36,408 bases of DNA from positions 1-36,408 of the IMG/VR virus record IMGVR_UViG_3300044966_000589; one strand, given 5' to 3'. Below, in pieces: positions 13,047 to 20,677 of this stretch; position 1 is the first letter of the stretch; every line of letters begins with the position of its first letter. Made by a program: the position numbers and the translations under genes. The stretch comes from a virus. Below the pieces are notes generated by a model, which saw nothing but the letters and a program-made list of their open reading frames with translations, did not search any database and was not told where the DNA came from.

Positions 13047-15500
13047 ACCTCCACGATTTACCTCGACACCGTCAAGAAGGTGGCGCGTGCCTCCATCACT
13101 GGCACCGCCCAGCCCAGTGTCCCCGCCAAGCTGCTCGCGCACCTCAAGCTGATCATCAAATTCTTCGGCGCAGACGGCGTCATCGCGGTGGATGCAGACA
13201 CGCCCACCTGCGTCATCAAGCCGAAGCTCGCGCCCACAGGTGCGCCCTCACTCATCGACACCACCGCTGTGAGCACCGGCACCGGAGCCACCTCTCAGTA
13301 TGTGTTTGAATGGGCCAGCGCCGACAGCACCACGTTGCGTGCCGTCATGGATGCCACGGGCGATCCCACGCAGCCCGTCGAGCTGCGCTGCGAGGTCGAG
13401 TATGAACTCGATGGCAACCTGGAGCGCATCGCGTTCCCGATCTTATTCGAAACCTCCTACACGCGTCCCGAAGACCCCGCGCCCGAGGCCAACACCGACT
13501 CAAGCTGGGAATGGCTCAAGCTCCGCGCACCTGTCGCCAACGGCTTTTCTCACGACGATGCCGAGCGTGAATTGACCGTCGCCGGTGGCGCAGGCAGTGG
13601 CGATGTCGTCGGTCCAGCCTCCAGCGTGGACTCACGTCCTGCGCTGTTTAACGGCACCACTGGCAAGCTACTCAAGCAAGGCACCGCCGCGCTCGGTGAT
13701 GCCGCCTACAAAAGCACCGGCACCACCGCAGGCACCCTGGCCGCAGGCGATGACGCACGCATGACCAATGCTCGCACCCCGACCACGCATGCCAGCACCC
13801 ACCTCACCGGAGGTGCGGACGCCATTCAAGCTGCCACTTCCGCGCAACCAGGCCTCGCCACCGCCGCGCAGATCACCAAGCTCGATGGCATCGAAGCCCT
13901 GGCTGACGTGACCGATGCAGGCAACGTCGGCACGGCCATCTCTGGCGCTGACGCGATCACGACCCTGGCAGATGCCGACAAGCTGCCCATCACCGCCTCC
14001 GGCGTGCTCAAGACCCTCGCCTACAGTGCCCTCAAGACCCTGCTCGATGCGCTGTATGCCATCAAAGGCGCGATCACCGGCAGCGGCCTCACCATGAGCA
14101 CCGCGCGGCTCCTGGGGCGCAGCACCGCCAGCAGCGGTGCCATCGAAGAGATCACCCTCGGCAGCGGCCTCACGCTCACCGCAGGCACCCTCTCCGCCAC
14201 GGGCGGCGGCGGTAGTGGCGATGTCGTCGGTCCTGCCTCCAGTGTGGACTCACGGCCTGCCCTGTTTGACGGCACCACCGGCAAGCTGCTCAAGCAGGGC
14301 AACGCCACTCTCGGCGATGCCGCCTACAAAAACACCGGCACCACCGCAGGCACCGTCGCTGCGGGCGATGACGCACGCATGACCAATGCCCGCACGCCGA
14401 CCGTGCATGCCAGCACCCACCTCACCGGAGGTGCGGACGCCATCCAAGCCGCCACCGCCTCGCAACCAGGCCTCGCCACCGCAGCGCAGATCACCAAGCT
14501 CGATGGCATCGAGACTGGTGCTGATGTGACCGACGCGACCAACGTGGCAGCGGCTGGCGCGATGATGAAGACCGTCTACGATTCACAAAATCTCGGCCTC
14601 ATCACCGGACTGCAAGGCAGTGGCGAATTTATTGGCTCCGCATTCTCAGGAGGCAATGGCGGCCAGCTCAACATGGCTGGTGGCAACGGGGGCGAATTTG
14701 CCGCTGGCTCTGCTGGCTCAATCAATACCAGTGGCGGCGGAGGTAGTGGTGTTACTCAAGCAGGCGGCAGTGGCGGCAACATCCTGACCTATGGTGGCGA
14801 CGATGGCCGGATGGGTGGCAGCATCGACACCAGCAATGGTGGCGGCAGCATCACTACCCACAATGGTGGCGGATCGATCGCCACCGGCGGCACAGGTTCC
14901 ATCGAGCTCGGCAACTCAGCGACCCGCACCACGATCCTTGGCACCGCAACAGCGGCCCGCACTGTCTCATTCCCAGATGCTTCTGGGACTTTGGTTGTCA
15001 CCCCCTCAACCTCCACTGCTCTGGGTGTCGGAAGTCTGGATATTGGTCACGCTTCTGATACAACCCTCGCCCGTAGTTCGGCTGGTAATTTAACCATCGA
15101 AGGCAATCTCATTTATCGAGCAGGTGGGAGCTTTGTAGGCATGCCATTTGAGTATTCAACGGCGGTGTCAGACGAAGCCACCGCACTCACCGCAGGCACC
15201 GCCAAGCTAACCTTCCGCATGCCCTGCGCGATGACGGTCACGTCTGTGCGGGCGAGCGTCGGCACCGCGCCCACGGGTTCGACGCTCATCGTGGACATCA
15301 ACGAAAACGGGACCTCCATCCTGAGCACCAAGCTCTCCATCGACGCCACAGAAAAAACCAGCACCACTGCCGCCACGCCAGCGGTGCTTTCTGACTCGAC
15401 TCTGGCAGACGACGCAGAGATCACCATCGACATTGATCAGATCGGCAGCACCATCGCGGGCGCAGGTTTGAAGGTAACCCTCATTGGCACCCGCGCATGA
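13044..15500 (+). CDS. Tail fibre / receptor-binding protein with glycine-rich domain
   Basis: An 818-aa protein using GTG 13044. Residues 1-150 form a beta-rich attachment domain. About 184-293 and 390-499 are two copies of a fibre segment (GSGDVVGPASSVDSRPALF, then LGDAAYK, GDDARMTNARTPT, GLATAAQITKLDGIE), with a 618-nt period in DNA. The GDDARM..AR and ITKLDGIE patterns are common in phage fibres. About 535-620 are very Gly-rich (GGNGG, GGGGSG, GGSGG, NGGGS) and resemble the polyglycine-helix tips of T-even adhesins. A beta domain with heptad-like spacing ends the protein (TALTAGTAKLTFRMPC ... SLTLIGTRA-like). Likely contacts the host surface. Confidence 0.8.
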   Translation: MTSTIYLDTVKKVARASITGTAQPSVPAKLLAHLKLIIKFFGADGVIAVDADTPTCVIKPKLAPTGAPSLIDTTAVSTGTGATSQYVFEWASADSTTLRAVMDATGDPTQPVELRCEVEYELDGNLERIAFPILFETSYTRPEDPAPEANTDSSWEWLKLRAPVANGFSHDDAERELTVAGGAGSGDVVGPASSVDSRPALFNGTTGKLLKQGTAALGDAAYKSTGTTAGTLAAGDDARMTNARTPTTHASTHLTGGADAIQAATSAQPGLATAAQITKLDGIEALADVTDAGNVGTAISGADAITTLADADKLPITASGVLKTLAYSALKTLLDALYAIKGAITGSGLTMSTARLLGRSTASSGAIEEITLGSGLTLTAGTLSATGGGGSGDVVGPASSVDSRPALFDGTTGKLLKQGNATLGDAAYKNTGTTAGTVAAGDDARMTNARTPTVHASTHLTGGADAIQAATASQPGLATAAQITKLDGIETGADVTDATNVAAAGAMMKTVYDSQNLGLITGLQGSGEFIGSAFSGGNGGQLNMAGGNGGEFAAGSAGSINTSGGGGSGVTQAGGSGGNILTYGGDDGRMGGSIDTSNGGGSITTHNGGGSIATGGTGSIELGNSATRTTILGTATAARTVSFPDASGTLVVTPSTSTALGVGSLDIGHASDTTLARSSAGNLTIEGNLIYRAGGSFVGMPFEYSTAVSDEATALTAGTAKLTFRMPCAMTVTSVRASVGTAPTGSTLIVDINENGTSILSTKLSIDATEKTSTTAATPAVLSDSTLADDAEITIDIDQIGSTIAGAGLKVTLIGTRA
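13594..14530 (+). repeat. Diverged 618-nt-spaced duplication in the fibre gene
   Basis: About 330 nt starting at 13594 and again at 14212 are clearly alike (GGCGATGTCGTCGGTC at both, then long near-identical blocks). Differences are mostly third-position, so both copies are under protein selection. Confidence 0.8.
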
Positions 15501-15991
15501 ACCTTGTGAATCCCTATCGGTTTTCACCGCCAATCAGCACCAGTTACTCTAATCCGGGTGGCACGGGAGATAGGCGTTCGATCATCACTATCACGCAATC
15601 AAGTTCCACATTACCTTTTATTAGCACCGTAAATCTGCCCTTGCTCCTTGATGGCGCTTTTATTCAGCAACCAGGATGGATTCAGAATAATTGCCCTAAC
15701 GGCGAATGGTTCAGATTTGATTTTGGTAGCGCTAAAATCATCAACGAGTTTAAATTTTACCAAAGCTCTGCGGTAGCTCAAGGCACCTGGAAGATTCAAG
15801 GCAGCAATGACAACTCTACGTGGACCGATATCGGGTCCACATTCACACTAGGTGGCGGAACCGACCCGGCTGTTATTACGGCGATTTCATCCAATGCCAC
15901 GAGCTACCGCTATTATCGGCTCATCAAGGTTTCGGGATCAACCAATGCTGGACCTTACACCCGAGAATTTGAATTTAAAATCAGCGCATGA
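15497..15991 (+). CDS. Discoidin/F5-8C-like carbohydrate-binding tail protein
   Basis: A 164-aa protein overlapping the fibre gene as ATGA. The core (GEWFRFDFGSAKIINEFKFY, then WKIQGSNDNSTWTDIG and YRYYRLIKVSGS) follows the jelly-roll pattern of F5/8 type C discoidin domains, which bind sugars or lipids on cell surfaces. Its base composition is near 43-47% G+C against about 65% in the fibre gene, and Asn/Ser/Ile are raised, so it looks recently acquired. Being last of the fibre module, it is a good candidate for the host-range tip or an adsorption accessory. Confidence 0.7.
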   Translation: MNLVNPYRFSPPISTSYSNPGGTGDRRSIITITQSSSTLPFISTVNLPLLLDGAFIQQPGWIQNNCPNGEWFRFDFGSAKIINEFKFYQSSAVAQGTWKIQGSNDNSTWTDIGSTFTLGGGTDPAVITAISSNATSYRYYRLIKVSGSTNAGPYTREFEFKISA

Positions 15992-16440
15992 AACGACTCT
16001 ACAACACCGTCAAGCAGACCTTCCTTCCGTCCTATCCTCGCGACGATGACGCTGAGATCGTTGGTCTCGACTCGACGCTGCAAATTTATCAAGTCACCGA
16101 AGTCGCGCAGCCAGACATCACGACCAACCAATACCTCACCCGCACCGAGGTGGCAGACCATGAGGCCAAGACGCTCACACTCGGTTGGCAGGTCAATGAG
16201 ACTCCACCGCAGCCTGTATTCGTCAGCTTCCGCGCCATCGCCTTCGCCCTCCTCGAAGCCGGACTCTACGAGCAGGTCAAAGCCGCCGCGCTAGCGACAC
16301 CGCAAGGCGAGATCTGGTGGAACACGGCACAAAGCACCACCGTGCAACGAGACCATCCCTTCGTCATCGCCCTCGCCACGGCCATCGGCCAAACCCCCGA
16401 ACAAATCGACGCCCTCTTCGCCACCGCGCAAACGCTCTGA
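15988..16440 (+). CDS. Hypothetical phage protein, end of tail module
   Basis: A 150-aa protein overlapping the discoidin gene by ATGA. The N-terminal half is beta-rich with Asp/Thr; the C-terminal half (FRAIAFALLEAGLYEQVKAA ... HPFVIALATAIGQTPEQIDALFATA) is helical. This second part matches a pattern I associate with small proteins next to tail-fibre genes, where the region ending in xx-E-Q-I-D-x-L-F binds or assists assembly. No named family can be claimed. Returning G+C suggests it is part of the older module. Confidence 0.6.
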   Translation: MKRLYNTVKQTFLPSYPRDDDAEIVGLDSTLQIYQVTEVAQPDITTNQYLTRTEVADHEAKTLTLGWQVNETPPQPVFVSFRAIAFALLEAGLYEQVKAAALATPQGEIWWNTAQSTTVQRDHPFVIALATAIGQTPEQIDALFATAQTL

Positions 16441-16442
16441 CC

Positions 16443-16718
16443 ATGGACCCCTCGCTCATTGCCAAAGCATTCGAAGTCATCGTCTCCACCGGCCCCGTGG
16501 CCATGATATTGGTCATCGCAGTGTGGTGGCAGACCAAAGGCAACCAAGCGCTCGTAACCGAGCTCAACAAAGAGAGAACTGATCGCCTCAATGCCATGGA
16601 TCGTGAACTCCAGCGCCTCCGCGAGCGCAGCGACCGCTGCGAGGCCGACCGCATCGAGCTGCACAAGCAACTCGCCAATCTGCTGTCCAACGCCTCGCAC
16701 GATCGCCATCATGCCTGA
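16443..16718 (+). CDS. Membrane protein with coiled coil (lysis cassette)
   Basis: A 91-aa product from ATG 16443, 2 nt after the previous stop. Residues 16-34 are hydrophobic (GPVAMILVIAVWW), then about 50 residues of charged heptads (KERTDRLNAMDRELQRLRERSDRCEADRIELHKQLANLL) form a coiled coil, and a His-rich end follows. This one-TM-plus-coil architecture is seen in i-spanins and accessory lysis proteins. It lies immediately ahead of the holin-like gene. A longer in-frame start at 16317 would cover the end of the upstream gene and is rejected. Confidence 0.65.
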   Translation: MDPSLIAKAFEVIVSTGPVAMILVIAVWWQTKGNQALVTELNKERTDRLNAMDRELQRLRERSDRCEADRIELHKQLANLLSNASHDRHHA

Positions 16719-16720
16719 GC

Positions 16721-16743
16721 ATTGACACAAGCGCTGTGGTGAC
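16721..16743 (+). promoter_or_regulatory. WTTGACA element
   Basis: ATTGACAC starts 23 nt before ATG 16744. CACA and TGTG (16726-16729 with 16735-16738) allow a weak hairpin, and TGACA occurs again right before the start. Confidence 0.4.
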
Positions 16744-17112
16744 ATGAAAAACTACCGCACCACCCTCATCGGAGCCGCGCTCGCTGGCCTGTCCTTCCTC
16801 GCCATCTACCAGGGCAACGGCGGCGACCTCGCCCACTGGCAGCAGTGGCTCATCCCCGTCACCATCGCCATCCTGGGCTACGTCGCCAAAGATGCAGGTG
16901 TCAGCGGCTCCCTCAAGCTGCTCCTCGCCAGCCTCTGCCTGCTCACGCTGCCGAGCTGCACGACCACCGCCAATGGCAGCAAAGCCTTCCTCGGCCTCAG
17001 CTCACCCCAGTGGCTCGGCATCGGCCAAGACGCCGCCCGCTCTGCCATGCAGACCGCCGTGATCGGCTACAGCCAGCGTCGGCTCGTGGTGGATGTGACC
17101 AGCGGTAAATGA
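16744..17112 (+). CDS. Holin-like protein joined to a lipoprotein segment
   Basis: A 122-aa protein. Residues 1-55 (YRTTLIGAALAGLSFLAIY ... WLIPVTIAILGYVAKDAGVSG) have two membrane segments and end in the AKDAGV(S/T)G motif of a known small holin family. Residues 56-72 form a second hydrophobic stretch ending in a lipobox, LLTLPSC (Cys72), as in lipoprotein signal peptides and o-spanins; the rest is a short periplasmic-like tail. No ATG, GTG or TTG lies at the junction, so the two parts are read as one chain. The gene is between the coiled-coil membrane gene and the amidase. Whether the protein is cut at Cys72 is open. Confidence 0.65.
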   Translation: MKNYRTTLIGAALAGLSFLAIYQGNGGDLAHWQQWLIPVTIAILGYVAKDAGVSGSLKLLLASLCLLTLPSCTTTANGSKAFLGLSSPQWLGIGQDAARSAMQTAVIGYSQRRLVVDVTSGK

Positions 17113-17122
17113 GCCAACACCC

Positions 17123-17686
17123 ATGAGCATCACCGACGACCACTGGCTCGACTCCGCCCTGCGTCGTCCCATCCAAGGCGGCGCAAAAATGCCCGTGCGT
17201 CGTTTCCTCGTCATCCATTTTACGGCTGGAGCCAGTGCCGAAAGCAGCATCGAATTTTGGCGCACACCCGCTGCCAAAGGAGCCAGCGCCCACCTCGTCA
17301 TCGACCGCGACGGCACCGTCTATCAGACCCGCCCCTTTGACCGAACCTGTGGCCATGCGGGCGTGTCCCAATGGCGAGGCCACAAAAACCTCAATGCCTG
17401 CACCATTGGCATCGAACTCGCGAACGCTGGCGACAACGCACCACTCGCACGCCGCTGGTCCAAGCTCCCATTGCTGACCAGCAAGCACAAAAACGGCGGC
17501 CCAGAAACGCAGTGGGAAGCCTACACATTGGCCCAACTCGCCGCCTGCGAGCAAGTCGCCAAAGCCCTCGTCACTCGCTACAAACTCGACGACATCGTCG
17601 GCCACGACGACATCGCCCCAACCAGAAAAAACGACCCCGGCCCGGCGTTCCCTATGGCATCACTGCGTCAGTCATGTGGCTATTGA
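17123..17686 (+). CDS. N-acetylmuramoyl-L-alanine amidase (endolysin)
   Basis: A 187-aa endolysin of the Amidase_2 family, cutting the bond between N-acetylmuramic acid and L-alanine. The zinc motifs are visible: His32 in VIHFTAG, His161 in VGHDDIAP and Asp171 in KNDPGP; Glu98 in IGIELAN fits the supporting acid, and AHLVIDRDGTVYQ is the family's strand. No signal peptide is present, so it needs the holin-like protein for release. It is 11 nt after that gene. Its last 15 nt overlap the end of the convergent integrase gene, with no terminator between. Confidence 0.93.
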   Translation: MSITDDHWLDSALRRPIQGGAKMPVRRFLVIHFTAGASAESSIEFWRTPAAKGASAHLVIDRDGTVYQTRPFDRTCGHAGVSQWRGHKNLNACTIGIELANAGDNAPLARRWSKLPLLTSKHKNGGPETQWEAYTLAQLAACEQVAKALVTRYKLDDIVGHDDIAPTRKNDPGPAFPMASLRQSCGY

Positions 17687-18726
17687 ACGGGGATCACCAC
17701 GAGATGGGCGACGAGCCACCTTCGACCACGAGGCATTGATCTCGTCGTCCTGCGGAATGAGGTGCCCATAGGTGTCCTCGACCACCTCCACGGTGTCACC
17801 CAGCCACTTGGCGACTTTGTAGAGCGACACCCCCTTCGACACGAGGAGCGAGGCAAACGTCCGCCGCAAATCGTGGAACGTGATGTCGAGCTGGCATCTC
17901 TCCACCAACGCATCAAACGCCTTTCGAAAATCGAAACGGTAGCGGTATTTCCCATGCACCACCTTGGGTGCGAGCATGAATGGTTTGCGCAGCTTGTATT
18001 CATCCAGCAGCCAAGTGCGAAACTCATCCGTCAGCGGCACCGTGCGATTGTCGCGAGACTTTGGCTGAAACGTCGTGGTCGCCTGCACATGGATCAAGCC
18101 CTCCTCCAGGTCGAACCATTCCGGCCTGGCCTCAATGATCTCCAATTTCCGCAGTCCAGCGTGCAGCCCGCAAAAAAGCGCAAACTTCAACCCTGGCTCC
18201 GTGCATTCGTCGATCAGTCGCCGCGCATCCGCCGGCATCAAAAAAACCTTCCGCGATCGCATCCGCAGTTTCGGGATCGTGATGCCTGTCGTCGGGTCCC
18301 GCGACACGATGCCTTTCTCCATGAGCCAAGCAAACCACCAGCGCACCTGGTTGAGGTAACTCACGGCAGTGTGCTCATGCCGCTTCAGCCTGCCCTCAAA
18401 CCATCGCACGCAGGCCGTTGAGCCAATGTGCCTCGGTGAGGTAGCCCCCGTGTGGAGCGCAAAACCTTTGAGCACGTAGCGCCGAGAGGAAAGGGTCGAG
18501 GCCGACAACCCCTCACTGGCCTTCGCCGCGAGATAGCGGTCGATCTCCGCAACGCAAGACCCCGCCTCCTCCCGCAAGCGTGGACCCTCCCGCAGGCGCA
18601 GCTTATCCGCCGCCACCATCGCCTCCGCGAGATCCCGGGTGCCGAGCGACTGCCTCTCCTGCGCTCCACCCGGCACCGGCGTCCAGCGCAGCCACCAGGT
18701 CAATTTTTGCCGATACAGTCCCCGAG

Positions 18727-18742
<16 letters not shown>
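17672..18742 (-). CDS. int: Tyrosine integrase
   Basis: A 356-aa tyrosine recombinase that should join attP to the host tRNA-Pro gene. The catalytic set is visible: Arg198 (HAGLRKLE), a Lys near 228, His290 and Arg293 (HDLRRTFAS) and the nucleophile Tyr325 (VVEDTYGHL); the frequent LGH is LGD here (315-316). A SAM-like core-binding region lies at 65-145 and an arm-binding-like N-terminus at 1-50. The ATG at 18742 is followed upstream by attP with GTATGCTAG repeats, so the gene may be repressed by its own product. It lies last in the minus-strand lysogeny block and converges on the amidase. Confidence 0.93.
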
Positions 18743-18941
<199 letters not shown>

Positions 18942-18959
<18 letters not shown>

Positions 18960-19301
18960 CCAGCGTCGCAACAGGATGCCACCGATGACCACGAGGGTGA
19001 TCAGGCCGAGGCTGAGTAGCCTATCGGGCCACGGGCTGGGTGGTGGCTCGAGCGTGAAGTGGCAGGTGGGGCAGAGGGTGCTGGTGCTGGCGACGTGATT
19101 GCCACAGGCGCCGCAGGAGTGCTCGACGGTGCGAATGGTATCGACCACGATGCCCAGCAGCATAGCGAGCAGACCGAGGGGCCAAAAGAGAAACAGCAGC
19201 GCGATCCCACCAATGAAGAAACACAAGGCGAGGATCTGCGCGGTGCCGTTTTTAACGCGGCGTTTGATCAGGGCGGTGGGGCGTTCAGTTGAGGTGTTCA
19301 T
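18942..19301 (-). CDS. Membrane protein with zinc ribbon
   Basis: A 119-aa protein from ATG 19301 (a TTG at 19313 is less likely). Two hydrophobic stretches at about residues 24-56 (ILALCFFIGGIALLFLFWPLGLLAMLLGIVV) are followed by CGACGN and CPTCHF (a Cys4 zinc ribbon) and another membrane segment at the end (LLSLGLITLVVIGGILL). It lies between the ribbon-helix-helix regulator and attP, in the block expected to stay on in the prophage. Proteins expressed from lysogens at such places often alter the host envelope or exclude other phages; that is inferred only. No known family recognised. Confidence 0.7.
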
Positions 19302-19315
19302 TGGTGGAAACAAGT

Positions 19316-19816
19316 TTATGCTTTACGGCGTTTTTTTTCGTAGCGTGCTTCGCTGCGGGGCTCGGTGACAGGTGAGGGGTTGGAGGTCTCGGCTACCATG
19401 TCGTGGAGCAGTGTGGCTATGACGGGCGGCGGAGGCAGCCGCACAATGTTCGCAGTCGTTGGCGTTGGTCCGGTGCTGGGGGAACGCTTTCGCGAAGGCG
19501 CAGGTGGAGCACATTGATCTGATTCCAACAGATTGGCGTTTTTTTGTCCAGCTTCATTTTGTTCGGACTTTTCTTTCGACCATTGTTGCTGCGTCGATCG
19601 AACCCAATCGGCAAAGGTGATGCCAAGCCGCTCTGTATCACGGGCCACAGTCTTTGTGATTGGTTCAGCGACGGTTCCGATCTCTGCGAGACCGATGCGC
19701 ATGGATAAGCGCATCAGTTCCGAGCGAGTGAGGTTGAGCTTTTCTGCGACTTGGTCAATCGCGGCGATCAGCTCGTTTGGCAGGGCGATGGGAATGGGTT
19801 TTGAGGAGGCGGACAT
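19316..19816 (-). CDS. Ribbon-helix-helix regulator with long disordered tail (repressor candidate)
   Basis: A 166-aa protein from ATG 19816; a GTG at 19873 in the same frame would lie inside the operator-like repeats. Residues 5-50 (PIPIALPNELIAAIDQVAEKLNLTRSELMRLSMRIGLAEI) form a ribbon-helix-helix DNA-binding domain. The remaining 110 residues are Ser/Pro/Thr/Lys-rich and probably disordered. It is divergently placed to a second ribbon-helix-helix gene across a region with GATATA half-sites and is the first gene of the lysogeny block, which makes it a candidate repressor. No helix-turn-helix CI-like gene is seen anywhere in the genome. The role is inferred. Confidence 0.7.
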   Translation of the reverse strand: MSASSKPIPIALPNELIAAIDQVAEKLNLTRSELMRLSMRIGLAEIGTVAEPITKTVARDTERLGITFADWVRSTQQQWSKEKSEQNEAGQKNANLLESDQCAPPAPSRKRSPSTGPTPTTANIVRLPPPPVIATLLHDMVAETSNPSPVTEPRSEARYEKKRRKA

Positions 19817-19853
19817 GGCGGATTTTACCACGGAAAACCGCAAATAGAAGAAG

Positions 19854-19894
19854 TTATATCTTTTTTCTTGCACGGTGATATAAGTTCGTATATC
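19854..19894. promoter_or_regulatory. Divergent operator/promoter region with GATATA half-sites
   Basis: TTATATC (19854-19860), GATATAA (19877-19883) and TATATC (19889-19894) form inverted pairs, GATATA-AGTTCG-TATATC being a perfect 6-bp repeat with a 6-nt centre. They lie between two divergent ribbon-helix-helix genes. TTGCAC (19868-19873) is a possible -35 box for the rightward promoter; the -10 is uncertain. Ribbon-helix-helix proteins bind such short repeated half-sites. Confidence 0.5.
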
Positions 19895-19902
19895 GGTCCA
19901 TC

Positions 19903-20097
19903 ATGACCCAAGAGAGCAACGATGAGAGACCTACGACCAAGGTGCTGCTGCAACTGACAGATGACCTCAATACGGAGGTCCGCAGAACGGCGGCAGACCT
20001 GGGGCTGAGCCTGCAAAACACGATCCGACTGAGCCTTGAGCGCGGTCTGCCCATTCTGCGCAGCCAGTTGCTCGCACCGCCGGTGATGGCTGCCTGA
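19903..20097 (+). CDS. Small ribbon-helix-helix protein
   Basis: A 64-aa protein, first gene of the early operon. Residues 12-50 (TKVLLQLTDDLNTEVRRTAADLGLSLQNTIRLSLERGLPIL) show the strand-helix-helix pattern of Arc/MetJ-type repressors. It begins 8 nt after the last GATATA site, so it can act on its own promoter. With the divergent gene at 19316 it may form the lysis/lysogeny switch, in the role Cro and CI have in lambda. No Shine-Dalgarno is seen. The call of a ribbon-helix-helix fold is good; the switch role is inferred. Confidence 0.75.
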   Translation: MTQESNDERPTTKVLLQLTDDLNTEVRRTAADLGLSLQNTIRLSLERGLPILRSQLLAPPVMAA

Positions 20098-20110
20098 GAA
20101 TTTTAACCAC
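20092..20110 (+). repeat. GCCTGAGAATTTYAACCAC leader, copy 1
   Basis: This 19-mer covers the last Ala codon and stop of the gene and 13 nt of the leader before the next start. A second copy with one change (T to C) is at 20310-20328; a shorter version follows the stop at 21535. Confidence 0.6.
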
Positions 20111-20120
20111 AATTGCGACC

Positions 20121-20315
20121 ATGAAACTGACCCGCACCGCGAACTACCTGCTGATGTTCAGCCTCTTTTTATCGGGGGCCGTGCGCTCCGCCGGAATGAT
20201 GCATGCCGACACCGACGCACGAGCCGCCTTTGGCAATCTGCGGGCGATGCGGGCGGCTTGCGCCAAGAGCTGCCTGCGTGAGTGGCGCTACCACATGGCG
20301 CGGATCGCGGCCTGA
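20121..20315 (+). CDS. Small secreted or membrane protein (64 aa)
   Basis: ATG 20121 follows the repeated GAATTTTAACCAC leader. The 64-aa product begins with Lys/Arg and a hydrophobic stretch (NYLLMFSLFLSGAVRSAG), like a signal peptide or membrane anchor, then a polar Arg/Ala-rich part with two Cys. No family recognised. It sits just after the small regulator; a role early in infection is inferred from position. Confidence 0.5.
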   Translation: MKLTRTANYLLMFSLFLSGAVRSAGMMHADTDARAAFGNLRAMRAACAKSCLREWRYHMARIAA

Positions 20316-20328
20316 GAATTTCAACCAC
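20310..20328 (+). repeat. GCCTGAGAATTTYAACCAC leader, copy 2
   Basis: The same Ala-stop-leader 19-mer as at 20092, again at the end of one small gene and before the next start. Confidence 0.6.
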
Positions 20329-20344
20329 GAACCAACACACGAAG

Positions 20345-20677
20345 ATGATGAACTGCCCAAACTGCCAACAAGCCCTGAGCCGCCAACTGGGGGAGATGCA
20401 CTGCGAATGTGGCTGTGGATCAATCGTGATCCTGCCGCATGGCCAGGCTCACCGTCTCGGCGGCACTTTGAAGCGCCTCGCGAAGCGCCATGGCGTGGCC
20501 TTCGATGGCTCCGACCTGCGTGGCGGCATTGCCGTTACCAAGGCGATTCAGGGCGTCCGCGATGCGGTGAAGGCCTTTGCCACAGAGGTCAAGGGACTCG
20601 GCGATCTTCAACCATGGGTCGGGTTGGGTGGTCATAAGTCGAAGCAAATCACAAACCAGACGGGGGAGGCAAGCTAA
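20345..20677 (+). CDS. Zinc-ribbon protein (110 aa)
   Basis: From ATG 20345 (a second ATG follows at once). The first 30 residues carry CPNCQQ and, after 14 residues, CECGCGS, a plausible Cys4 zinc ribbon. The rest is helical and Gly/Lys-rich. In-frame ATG 20282 would overlap the previous gene and is rejected. The stop TAA is directly followed by the BRO-N gene's ATG, so the two are coupled. Function unknown; small zinc ribbons in early operons often bind nucleic acid or host protein. Confidence 0.6.
   Translation: MMNCPNCQQALSRQLGEMHCECGCGSIVILPHGQAHRLGGTLKRLAKRHGVAFDGSDLRGGIAVTKAIQGVRDAVKAFATEVKGLGDLQPWVGLGGHKSKQITNQTGEAS

Noticed and set aside
19817-19873. GTG 19873 as start of the minus-strand ribbon-helix-helix gene
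   Set aside because: It would place 19 extra residues inside the operator-like repeats; ATG 19816 starts directly before the DNA-binding domain.
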